Positions 1 through 4,826 of a stretch of DNA of 9,520 nt are shown here, piece by piece. Source of the DNA: JBAYJS01 sp041664985 (GTDB lineage: Bacteria > Patescibacteriota > Patescibacteriia > Buchananbacterales > UBA6539); NCBI GenBank assembly GCA_041664985.1, contig JBAYJS010000042.1:1-9520 (forward strand), given 5' to 3'. The stretch's first letter is position 1. Each line of letters opens with the position of its first letter. The notes below the pieces were generated by a model that worked only from the letters and a program-made list of their open reading frames with translations, was not told the DNA's origin and made no database searches. The position numbers and the translations under genes are program-made.

Positions 1-2
1 AT

Positions 3-530
3 GGGCTTTGCTTTACCGCTAATTCTTTAAGCGCCGGCCGGTTTCGCTACGGCGTACCGATTAAATTTCAATTTCGAGCGATTTTAGACAGTAAAACGCC
101 TCGTCAAGCCATTGTTAATGATTTAAAAAAAAGCAGTATTTGCGGCAACACCATTTACGGCTGGAAAGATTCTCAAATTTTGGATGTTGAAGATTTTTTT
201 GGCCATCACGAAATATTTAACAGTCAAAAATTTTTGGTTCATACTAATCACCCAATTATCAAAAAAGATCAAACCAAAGAAAACACCACCGCCGAATCGC
301 TTAAACGCTACAATCGCGCCAAAGAAATTTTGCAACAGCAAAAAAATTGCGACCTAAAAATTTTGAAAAAAATCTTAAAAGATCACCAGGCAAAAATTTG
401 CAGCCACGTTAAAAAACCAAACTTTTGGGGCGCCACCATTGCCTCGGTGATTATCAATCCTAAAGAAAAATGGCTGGAAGTTTGCTGGTCCAACCCATGT
501 CAAAATAAATATACCAGGTATACTTTATAA
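3..530 (+). CDS. C45/AAT-type Ntn-hydrolase, C-terminal part (5' truncated)
   Basis: The reading frame is open from base 3 and ends with TAA at 528-530, so only about 175 C-terminal residues are present. An ATG at 180 is internal to the conserved region and is not the real start. The visible part matches the acyl-CoA:6-aminopenicillanic-acid acyltransferase-like (peptidase C45) fold: a CFTANSLS segment near 9-32, a GVPIKF strand, a TNHP motif at 243-254, the SLKRYNRAKEIL stretch (Ser-x-x-Arg-x-x-Arg type) near 297-332, ICSH, and a closing strand set with VCWSNPC and a final Tyr. In this family the maturation nucleophile is a Cys near the N-terminus of the mature chain, which lies upstream of the window and cannot be checked. 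Members hydrolyse or transfer amide-linked acyl groups; the substrate here is unknown. The family call is fairly secure, the substrate is not. Confidence 0.72.
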   Translation, partial: GLCFTANSLSAGRFRYGVPIKFQFRAILDSKTPRQAIVNDLKKSSICGNTIYGWKDSQILDVEDFFGHHEIFNSQKFLVHTNHPIIKKDQTKENTTAESLKRYNRAKEILQQQKNCDLKILKKILKDHQAKICSHVKKPNFWGATIASVIINPKEKWLEVCWSNPCQNKYTRYTL

Positions 531-556
531 TTTTTAAATACTTCATTACCTTTATC

Positions 557-587
557 AAAAAAATTGCCTAACCAAGCGATTTTTTTT
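557..587 (+). terminator. Rho-independent terminator of the C45-like gene
   Basis: An 11-bp stem (557-567 with 576-586, one G-U pair) closes an 8-nt loop and runs directly into a T-run, 27 bases after the stop codon at 530. Confidence 0.75.
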
Positions 588-598
588 ATTATTTTAAA

Positions 599-627
599 TT
601 GACACCAAAGCTAATTTGTGGTAATAT
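599..627 (+). promoter_or_regulatory. Promoter of the cold-shock gene
   Basis: TTGACA at 599-604, a 17-bp spacer, then TAATAT at 622-627. This is almost the sigma-70 consensus. The predicted start of transcription is near 634, giving a leader of about 150 nt before the ATG at 787. Confidence 0.75.
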
Positions 628-633
628 TACCCT

Positions 634-786
634 GCTTCTCAGAAAGGCTGGATAATCCAATCTTTTCGAGGTTTCGGAGCTTACAGCCTAAAAATCTGTA
701 ACAGCTACGGAGTATAGTTTATTTGGAAATGTAGTCGAATTCCTAATTGCTATTGCAAATTAATTCACTCTATTTCCAAATTAATT
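634..786 (+). promoter_or_regulatory. Long structured 5' leader of the cold-shock gene
   Basis: Three consecutive foldable elements are readable. The first is 638-646 with 662-670, one mismatch, plus an inner TGGA/TCCA stem. The second is 678-686 with 696-706, nine pairs and a 2-nt bulge. The third is a perfect 10-bp pairing of 721-730 with 772-781, whose 3' arm ends five bases before the ATG; its loop contains a further small hairpin at 744-762. An alternative 6-bp pairing, 645-650 with 684-689, is incompatible with the first two. No Shine-Dalgarno sequence is seen. Long leaders that refold with temperature are known for enterobacterial cspA mRNA; that this one does the same is inference. 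I recognise no known riboswitch class in it. Confidence 0.55.
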
Positions 787-987
787 ATGCAAGGAATTGT
801 AAAAAAAATCGTAGCCGACAAAAATTTTGGCTTCATTAGCCAAGAAGGCGTTGAAAAAGATGTCTTTTTCAGTGGCGAAAAACTTGAAGGCATCAAATTT
901 GAAGATCTAAAAGAAGGTGACGCTGTCACTTTTGAAGTCGAAGAAGGCGATAAAGGCCCATTCGCAGTTGGCGTTAAAAAAGCCTAA
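787..987 (+). CDS. Cold-shock-domain (CspA-like) nucleic-acid-binding protein
   Basis: A 66-residue single-domain protein, the usual length of bacterial Csp proteins. It opens with MQGIVKKIVADKNFGFI, which contains the RNP1-type NFGFI segment (residues 13-17). A DVFFSG segment (about 25-30) sits where RNP2 (VFVH) is usually found, and the end has the acidic strand VTFEVEEGDKGPFAVGV typical of the OB fold. Csp proteins bind single-stranded RNA and DNA and act as RNA chaperones. The second aromatic/His position of RNP2 is altered (VFFSG instead of VFVHF), so binding may differ from the standard Csp. The gene is monocistronic between its own promoter (599-627) and a strong terminator (1004-1042). 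The ATG at 787 fits the family N-terminus. Confidence 0.9.
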   Translation: MQGIVKKIVADKNFGFISQEGVEKDVFFSGEKLEGIKFEDLKEGDAVTFEVEEGDKGPFAVGVKKA

Positions 988-1003
988 GATTTTCATAAAC
1001 AGT

Positions 1004-1042
1004 CTTTTCAAAAAATCGCCACTCTGGCGGTTTTTTGAAAGG
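1004..1042 (+). terminator. Terminator after the cold-shock gene
   Basis: A 17-bp stem (1004-1020 with 1026-1042, two G-U pairs), a 5-nt loop, and a T6 run within the 3' arm. The A-run on the other arm makes it potentially bidirectional. It begins 17 bases after the csp stop codon. Confidence 0.8.
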
Positions 1043-1046
1043 CTGC

Positions 1047-1268
1047 TTGAAAAATTATTACCTAAAAAACAATACTATCAAAAAAGACAAAGCCAATAAA
1101 TTTATAACCGGCGAACCAAGATACTGCCAAAACTGTGGTAAAGAATCCCACCAGCTTTTTGAAATTACTAAAAACGCACAAAAAATAGAGCAGCTCCAGT
1201 ATTGCAAGACATGTGTGGATATTTATCAAGCTAAAAATAAGCCTGCATCATCAAACCGCACTAAATAA
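1047..1268 (+). CDS. Small protein with two CxxC pairs (putative zinc ribbon), TTG start
   Basis: The frame is open from 999 to the TAA at 1266-1268 and contains no ATG, so a rare start is required. The choices are TTG at 1035, which lies inside the preceding terminator stem, and TTG at 1047, which is preceded four bases earlier by GAAAGG. I prefer 1047, giving about 73 residues. The protein is Lys-rich and has two CxxC pairs about 26 residues apart (CQNC and CKTC), a spacing that suits a single structural zinc site. The segment between them looks helical. No catalytic motif is seen and I do not recognise the family. A clear terminator follows at 1284. A real but uncharacterised gene is more likely than chance because of the paired CxxC motifs; the start is uncertain and no promoter of its own was found. 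Confidence 0.5.
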   Translation: MKNYYLKNNTIKKDKANKFITGEPRYCQNCGKESHQLFEITKNAQKIEQLQYCKTCVDIYQAKNKPASSNRTK

Positions 1269-1283
1269 CACAGTGTCTGTACT

Positions 1284-1308
1284 AAAATCGCCTAAAAGGC
1301 GATTTTTT
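1284..1308 (+). terminator. Terminator of the CxxC gene, overlapping the next promoter
   Basis: A 9-bp perfect stem (1284-1292 with 1298-1306), loop TAAAA, followed by the end of a T6 run. The T-run directly adjoins the extended -10 of the next gene at 1309-1316. Confidence 0.75.
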
Positions 1309-1316
1309 GGTAAAAT
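1288..1316 (+). promoter_or_regulatory. Extended -10 promoter of the Cys-rich membrane protein (copy 1 of a repeated element)
   Basis: TGGTAAAAT at 1308-1316 is a TGn-extended -10. A poor -35 (TCGCCT, 1288-1293) lies 17 bp upstream. The -10 ends 8 bases before the ATG at 1325, so the transcript should be leaderless or nearly so. The 29-bp block is repeated at 1741-1769 with 26 of 29 bases identical. Confidence 0.6.
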
Positions 1317-1324
1317 AAGTGTAT

Positions 1325-1711
1325 ATGAATAAAAAAATTCTAATCATAACCGGAGGAATCATAATTGTTTTGATAATATTTTTCTTAGCTTACAAAAATA
1401 ATTTATTTTATTTTTTTAAAAGTAATATTGGTATTAACGAAAAAATTGCGATAAAAGATTGTGTTTTTGGTGGCGGAGTTTGGCAACCATTACCTGATAC
1501 TTGCGTTGATAATTGCCGAGAATTTAGACTTAGAAACCAAACAAAAACCACCGAAAAAAAATCTAAGCCCGAGCCAAAATCGTTTTCCCTGGATACTGAC
1601 AGCACTAATACCAACAGTAATTGGTATTGTGGAATGAGCGAAACTCGCGGCTGCGACTGCGGACCGCAAAAATGTTGGAATAAAGAAGAAAAAAAATGCG
1701 AATCAAATTAA
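1325..1711 (+). CDS. Small membrane-anchored cysteine-rich protein, function unknown
   Basis: 128 residues. A GTG at 1319 is in frame, but ATG at 1325 fits the -10 at 1311-1316 as a leaderless start and removes only two residues. Residues 4-22 form one hydrophobic helix after a short Lys-containing N-terminus, so the rest is probably exported and tethered to the membrane. The exported part has eight cysteines (46, 60, 64, 102, 110, 112, 117, 125) in two clusters: a C-x-x-G...W...P..C unit (46-60) and a C-terminal GCDCGPQKCW segment with a final Cys. A Lys/Pro/Ser/Thr-rich linker (70-98) separates them. Eight Cys in an exported domain suggests four disulfides. Similar short Cys-rich tails are, from memory, common in Patescibacteria membrane proteins of unknown role. 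No enzyme motif is seen. Confidence 0.72.
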   Translation: MNKKILIITGGIIIVLIIFFLAYKNNLFYFFKSNIGINEKIAIKDCVFGGGVWQPLPDTCVDNCREFRLRNQTKTTEKKSKPEPKSFSLDTDSTNTNSNWYCGMSETRGCDCGPQKCWNKEEKKCESN

Positions 1712-1740
1712 ATTTTAATTAATGCGCATTAGCCAGGATC

Positions 1741-1769
1741 TCGTCTAAAATGCGATTTTTTGCTAAAAT
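1741..1769 (+). promoter_or_regulatory. Extended -10 promoter of the C39-like gene (copy 2 of the repeated element)
   Basis: TGCTAAAAT at 1761-1769 is a TGn-extended -10. TCGTCT lies 17 bp upstream at 1741-1746. The -10 ends 7 bases before the ATG at 1777, predicting a leaderless mRNA and arguing against the in-frame ATG at 1750, which would sit inside the promoter. The hairpin present in copy 1 is degenerate here. Confidence 0.6.
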
Positions 1770-1776
1770 TAATTAT

Positions 1777-2544
1777 ATGTTTTTTAAAAAGCTACAGCCA
1801 ATAAAAATAAAGCGTTTATATTTTTTGTTACTCCTGGCAACAATGGTTTTTTTATTGATTGCCTGGTCTATATTTGAACTGACCACCAACGATGCCAAAG
1901 GCAAAGAAAGTGTGGTTAAAAAAATTTATTACAAAACCCTGTGCGCCATACCGATTAAACCTTCAATTAAACTGGATGTGGCCTACCACCATCAGCAACA
2001 TTCTCTCTCTTGTGAGGTCGCTTCCCTGCTGATGGCTTTAAACTACAAAGGTGTAAAAGTCACTGAAGATGAATTAATTAAACAGTTGCCAATTTCCGAT
2101 CCCGGGCCGCGCAGTCAAAATAACACTTGGGGCGACCCTGATTTAGGCTTTGTCGGCGATATTGATGGCAGAATGCCTGATACCGGCTATGGTGTTTACG
2201 AAAAACCAATCTATGATTTAGCCCTTAAATATCGCCCGGCAAAAATTATGGTCAACGCCACACTGGCTGATTTAATCGCTGAACTGGCTAATGATAATCC
2301 GGTTGTGGTTTGGGGCGTAGTGATTGGCCGAACCAAAGATATTTCCTGGAAAACACCGGAAGGTAAAACGATTAAAGCTCATTTAGACGAGCATGCCAGA
2401 ACCTTAATCGGTTTTACCGGCCAACCAAAAAATCCGGAGTTGATTATTTTATTAGATCCCCTTTATGGCGAAGTTAGATTAAAAACTGCTGATTTTTTAA
2501 AAAATTGGCAACTGCTGGAAAATCGAGCCGTAGTTATTTACTAA
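1777..2544 (+). CDS. Membrane-anchored C39-like (papain-fold) peptidase family protein
   Basis: 255 residues from the ATG at 1777. A basic N-terminus is followed by one membrane helix (about 13-32), so the remainder is probably outside the cell. The domain at about 64-255 matches the Peptidase_C39-like type 2 fold: a Gln (Q73) before a nucleophile-type Cys in SLSCEVASL (C79), a His in LDEHARTLIGF (H206), and an Asp in LLDPLYGE (D227). This is a complete Cys-His-Asp set in the right order. Related proteins include YvpB-like exported proteins; most have no known substrate. There is no ABC-transporter domain, so it is not a bacteriocin exporter of the classical C39 type. A promoter lies immediately upstream. 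The neighbour is a Cys-rich membrane protein sharing the same promoter element, so the two may be co-expressed. Peptidase activity is plausible but inferred. Confidence 0.85.
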   Translation: MFFKKLQPIKIKRLYFLLLLATMVFLLIAWSIFELTTNDAKGKESVVKKIYYKTLCAIPIKPSIKLDVAYHHQQHSLSCEVASLLMALNYKGVKVTEDELIKQLPISDPGPRSQNNTWGDPDLGFVGDIDGRMPDTGYGVYEKPIYDLALKYRPAKIMVNATLADLIAELANDNPVVVWGVVIGRTKDISWKTPEGKTIKAHLDEHARTLIGFTGQPKNPELIILLDPLYGEVRLKTADFLKNWQLLENRAVVIY

Positions 2545-2566
2545 TTTAAAACATCAAACGCTTATC

Positions 2567-2590
2567 AAAATTACCATGGGGTATTTTTTT
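2567..2590 (+). terminator. Weak terminator after the C39-like gene
   Basis: An 8-bp stem with one bulge (2567-2575 with 2580-2587), a 4-nt loop, then a T-run. It is the only candidate for ending the C39-like transcript before the convergent gene. Confidence 0.4.
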
Positions 2591-2598
2591 TGTTTAAT

Positions 2599-2633
2599 AA
2601 AAAAACTCTCTTTTCCCCTAAAGAAAAAGAGAG
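2599..2633 (-). terminator. Terminator of the minus-strand secreted-protein gene
   Basis: On the minus strand a 9-bp stem (2625-2633 with 2606-2614) and a 10-nt loop are followed by seven T (2605-2599), 14 bases beyond the stop codon. Confidence 0.7.
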
Positions 2634-2646
2634 CACTAAACAAAGA

Positions 2647-3819
2647 TCATTTCTTCCGTTTGGGCCAAAACACTGCCAGCGCGCAAGCTGCGCCAATTAA
2701 CGCCAAGACAAGGCCGATTCTAACCCGAACCAATGGCGGCTCTTTTTTGACCCGAACGGCCGGCTTGGAATCAGCCAAATTGGCTGTCGGTTGAGCTGGC
2801 GGCTCTTTGGGCTTATTCAACTCATCGGTGATGGCGTCGACCAGCTTTTCGGTTCCGGCCGGAATGATTTTGCCGTCCTGCCAGCAAAAACCGTCAATGA
2901 TTGCCCGGCCATCAATCCCGTTTACATCGGGCGTCACATAGCCAACCGCCGTGCCATTGGCTATGTCCAAACAAAACGACGAGCTGTCAAAAGTCGGGTT
3001 CAAATTGGCCTGCTGAACTTGAATCGTGTAAGCGACGGTTGCGACGCTGCCATCGCTAAGCTCGGATTTCTCTTCGTATCTGGCCTCAACCGGCAAATTG
3101 AAGCCTCCAACCTCTTCGTATTTGAGGTCAGACAGGACGTACATTATACTTTTTTCAGTCACGTCCTTTTCCAAAACCTGCCCAATACCGACGCCAGTCA
3201 TGATTTTGCCATCGCAGAGCTTGTCTCGGCCAGCCACCTTGGTCAAAACACACCTAGTCAAGCAGTCGTTTGCAAACCAAGCCTCGACATCACCTTCGTC
3301 GATGTGAGTGCAAACGACTTCTTGGCCGTCAACTACTGAGACTTTTGGATTGCCTTGCCCCAGCATTTCCACTAAACTCTTTCTGGCAAAAAAGATAAAC
3401 CGCCCAAACAAAACTCCCCCGTTTCGCGGATCGCCCAGGCTCCGAATCGCCTCAGCCCTGCCGTCTTGCTGGAAAACGAGAAGCATACCATCTTCTCCCC
3501 GCTTCGCAAAGAAGTAATCCTCACAGCCAGGCTGACCAAACAGCATTTGTTCCGGCCAAGAATTAGGTGTTTTTCCCGATTGAGTGACGATGGTTTTCAA
3601 ATTCAGGTTTTCACCTAAACGGCAGATGCTGACTGTTCTGGTAAAAGCGTCTTTGCTGACTCCCTGGGCCAAAAACTGGCTTTGGGTAGTCAACTCCATC
3701 TTAAACTTGTTTTGCCATGACCAACCGTCTTTAAGACGGTTGATAACCTCGGCCGGATCGCTGGCAGCAAATGCCGAAAGACATCCGACGACCAACAACA
3801 TCAAAGTTACTGCTTTCAT
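2647..3819 (-). CDS. Exported protein with N-terminal signal and C-terminal membrane helix, function unknown
   Basis: 390 residues. An in-frame GTG at 3843 exists, but it would place the Shine-Dalgarno (3827-3835) inside the gene; the ATG at 3817-3819 follows it by 7 bases and opens a clear signal peptide (MKAVTLMLLVVGCLSAFA). Both an AFA|A signal-peptidase-I site and a VVGC lipobox-like site are possible, though the Cys is very near the N-terminus. A beta-rich domain of about 300 residues follows, with ten scattered Cys in the exported part. Next is a Pro-rich linker (about 332-364) and a C-terminal helix ending in Lys/Arg, so the bulk is extracytoplasmic. The later segment (strand-rich, GGFNLPVEARYEEKSEL, then NPTFDSSSF) loosely resembles LolA-fold/outer-membrane-lipoprotein-sorting-like proteins seen in planctomycetes; this is a weak impression. 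Base composition is clearly more GC-rich than its neighbours (30 of 60 in 3061-3120). Confidence 0.8.
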   Translation of the reverse strand: MKAVTLMLLVVGCLSAFAASDPAEVINRLKDGWSWQNKFKMELTTQSQFLAQGVSKDAFTRTVSICRLGENLNLKTIVTQSGKTPNSWPEQMLFGQPGCEDYFFAKRGEDGMLLVFQQDGRAEAIRSLGDPRNGGVLFGRFIFFARKSLVEMLGQGNPKVSVVDGQEVVCTHIDEGDVEAWFANDCLTRCVLTKVAGRDKLCDGKIMTGVGIGQVLEKDVTEKSIMYVLSDLKYEEVGGFNLPVEARYEEKSELSDGSVATVAYTIQVQQANLNPTFDSSSFCLDIANGTAVGYVTPDVNGIDGRAIIDGFCWQDGKIIPAGTEKLVDAITDELNKPKEPPAQPTANLADSKPAVRVKKEPPLVRVRIGLVLALIGAACALAVFWPKRKK

Positions 3820-3826
3820 TACCTTA

Positions 3827-3835
3827 CCCTCCTCC
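3827..3835 (-). promoter_or_regulatory. Strong Shine-Dalgarno deciding the start at 3819
   Basis: GGAGGAGGG on the minus strand lies 7 bases before the ATG. Apart from the gene at 6351-6659, no other complete gene start in the window has such a site. Confidence 0.75.
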
Positions 3836-3869
3836 AGATTCACCTAAGCTGCGGTTTTAGACTAAAGAC

Positions 3870-3898
3870 ATCTTAATGAATACCGACTAAAAATACAA
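3870..3898 (-). promoter_or_regulatory. Possible promoter of the secreted-protein gene
   Basis: On the minus strand TTGTAT (3898-3893), a 17-bp spacer and TAAGAT (3875-3870), about 50 bases before the ATG. The match to consensus is modest. Confidence 0.35.
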
Positions 3899-3953
3899 TA
3901 GCTTGAGTTAATTAAGCCAAAACAAGACCCAAAAAGACTGTGGACAAAAAGGC

Positions 3954-3980
3954 TTGACATTAATGTTAGAATTATATAAC
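3954..3980 (+). promoter_or_regulatory. Promoter of the DUF2178/XRE unit
   Basis: TTGACA at 3954-3959 and TATAAC at 3975-3980 with a 15-bp spacer; a 17-bp alternative is TAACAT at 3977-3982. TATAAC ends 8 bases before the ATG at 3989, predicting a leaderless transcript. Confidence 0.55.
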
Positions 3981-4007
3981 ATTAAAATATGTTAATTAAT
4001 TCTAACA
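3960..4007 (+). promoter_or_regulatory. Putative operator: two TGTTA-N8-TAACA palindromes 26 bp apart
   Basis: Half-sites read TGTTA 3964-3968, TAACA 3977-3981, TGTTA 3990-3994 and TAACA 4003-4007. They alternate in orientation and start exactly 13 bp apart. The first dyad extends to a perfect 9-bp inverted repeat (3960-3968 with 3977-3985). The outermost half-sites also form an 11-bp perfect inverted repeat (3964-3974 with 3997-4007). The block covers the -10 and the start codon, so a bound protein would block transcription. The XRE protein encoded at 4570 is the obvious candidate, giving autorepression; this is inference. Confidence 0.6.
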
Positions 4008-4561
4008 CCAAACCTATGACTTTAAAACAGTACCAAGTGCTCAGAATGGCCGTGGCTGTGGCTTTAGGCGTTATCTTTAGTCAAGCCATTATTTTTAGAA
4101 ACTATCTGATTCCAATTGTAGCCGTTACGATCGCTTTTTTAATTTTAATTATGGTCAAAAAGAAAGTAAAAGGAGTCGTGGCTGACGAGCGCGATTATGC
4201 CATTGGTGGCAAAGCGGCATTGCTGACCATTCAGGTCTATTCCTGGGTGGCTGTCTGCATTATGTTTTTTCTTTATGCCCGGCGCGACTTAAACCCGGCC
4301 TATGAACCGATTGCCATTACTCTAGCCTATTCCACTTGTCTTTTGATGATTGCCTACGGCCTGATTTTTCGTTATTATGACAAAATTACTTTTTTGGATA
4401 AAAAAGTAATTTACACTGTTTTATTGATTTTAGTTTTTGTGGCCGTAATTGTTTTTGGTCTGAGGCTATTTTCTGGCGAAGATGATTGGATTTGCCAAAA
4501 CGGCCGGTGGGTCCAACACGGGCAGCCCGACTTTCCCGCGCCAACCAGAGAATGTAAATAA
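3989..4561 (+). CDS. DUF2178-like multi-pass membrane protein
   Basis: 190 residues with about five membrane helices (near 17-35, 37-55, 78-97, 108-128, 138-160). The DERDY motif (66-70), in the cytoplasmic-looking basic loop after helix 2 and before a GGKAA segment, is the mark of the DUF2178 family, whose members usually sit beside a short XRE regulator as here. After the last helix comes a 30-residue tail with WICQNGRWV, a Pro-rich stretch and a terminal Cys-Lys (C169, C189), which could form one disulfide outside the membrane. ATG 3989 sits 8 bases after the -10, matching other leaderless starts in the window; ATG 4016 (MTLKQYQ) looks more like the family N-terminus and is the alternative. 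The XRE gene follows after 8 bases, so the two form an operon. The molecular function of DUF2178 is not known to me. Confidence 0.82.
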   Translation: MLINSNTKPMTLKQYQVLRMAVAVALGVIFSQAIIFRNYLIPIVAVTIAFLILIMVKKKVKGVVADERDYAIGGKAALLTIQVYSWVAVCIMFFLYARRDLNPAYEPIAITLAYSTCLLMIAYGLIFRYYDKITFLDKKVIYTVLLILVFVAVIVFGLRLFSGEDDWICQNGRWVQHGQPDFPAPTRECK

Positions 4562-4569
4562 TTAATTCT

Positions 4570-4764
4570 ATGAAAAATCATATCAAGGAATTAAGGACAA
4601 AATTAAATATCACTCAAGAAGAACTGGCCCAAAAAGCGGGCGTTCGGCGCGAAACCATTGTTTTTTTGGAACAAGGCAAATACAATCCCTCATTGAATTT
4701 GGCACATAGCGTGGCTTTGGCGCTAAATGTCGGAATTGAAGAATTATTTATTTTTGAAAATTAA
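4570..4764 (+). CDS. Short XRE-family (HTH_3) transcriptional regulator
   Basis: 64 residues, essentially a lone helix-turn-helix domain of the lambda-Cro/YozG type. The core TQEELAQKAGVRRETI with EQGKYNPSL (about residues 15-42) holds helices 2-4, with R26/R27 at the start of the recognition helix. The C-terminal helix reads VALALNVGIEELF. There is no ligand or oligomerisation domain beyond this. Such regulators dimerise on short palindromes. The gene is 8 bases downstream of the DUF2178-like gene, in the same transcription unit, with no Shine-Dalgarno. The palindromic half-sites at 3964-4007 over the unit's promoter suggest autorepression. The stop codon is followed by a bidirectional terminator at 4767-4810. 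Confidence 0.9.
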   Translation: MKNHIKELRTKLNITQEELAQKAGVRRETIVFLEQGKYNPSLNLAHSVALALNVGIEELFIFEN

Positions 4765-4766
4765 AC

Positions 4767-4810
4767 TAAAAAAAAGTAGAGCCACACAATTGTGCGTCTC
4801 TACTTTTTTA
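4767..4810. terminator. Bidirectional terminator between convergent XRE and helicase genes
   Basis: A perfect 12-bp stem (4770-4781 with 4798-4809) encloses an inner CACAATTGTG palindrome. A-run and T-run on either side allow termination from both directions, serving the XRE gene (stop at 4764) and the helicase (stop at 4827). Confidence 0.85.
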
Positions 4811-4826
4811 TTTAGCTAAAACAAAT

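Noticed and set aside
634..786. tRNA or known riboswitch in the csp leader
   Set aside because: No cloverleaf, no T-loop consensus next to an acceptor stem, and no recognisable conserved core of a riboswitch class. Only generic hairpins are visible.
917..1099. 60-codon plus-strand frame across the csp gene end and terminator
   Set aside because: It is an out-of-frame reading of the csp coding sequence and the terminator stem; Lys/Leu-rich without motifs.
1750..1776. Upstream ATG for the C39-like gene
   Set aside because: It would place the extended -10 promoter (1761-1769) inside the coding sequence. ATG 1777 fits the promoter spacing and gives a normal basic N-terminus before the helix.
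2791..3339. Plus-strand 182-codon open frame opposite the 2647-3819 gene
   Set aside because: It lies wholly antisense to a gene with signal peptide, Shine-Dalgarno and terminator, and has no promoter, ribosome site or recognisable motif. Long antisense frames are expected opposite GC-richer coding DNA.
3820..3843. GTG start for the secreted-protein gene
   Set aside because: The added residues are simply the translated Shine-Dalgarno region. ATG 3819 has ideal spacing and gives a clean signal peptide.
3901..3918. Imperfect palindrome GCTT...TTAATTAAGC between the divergent genes
   Set aside because: The match rests mainly on the self-complementary TTAATTAA, which is common in AT-rich DNA, and it lacks the TGTTA half-site of the nearby operator.
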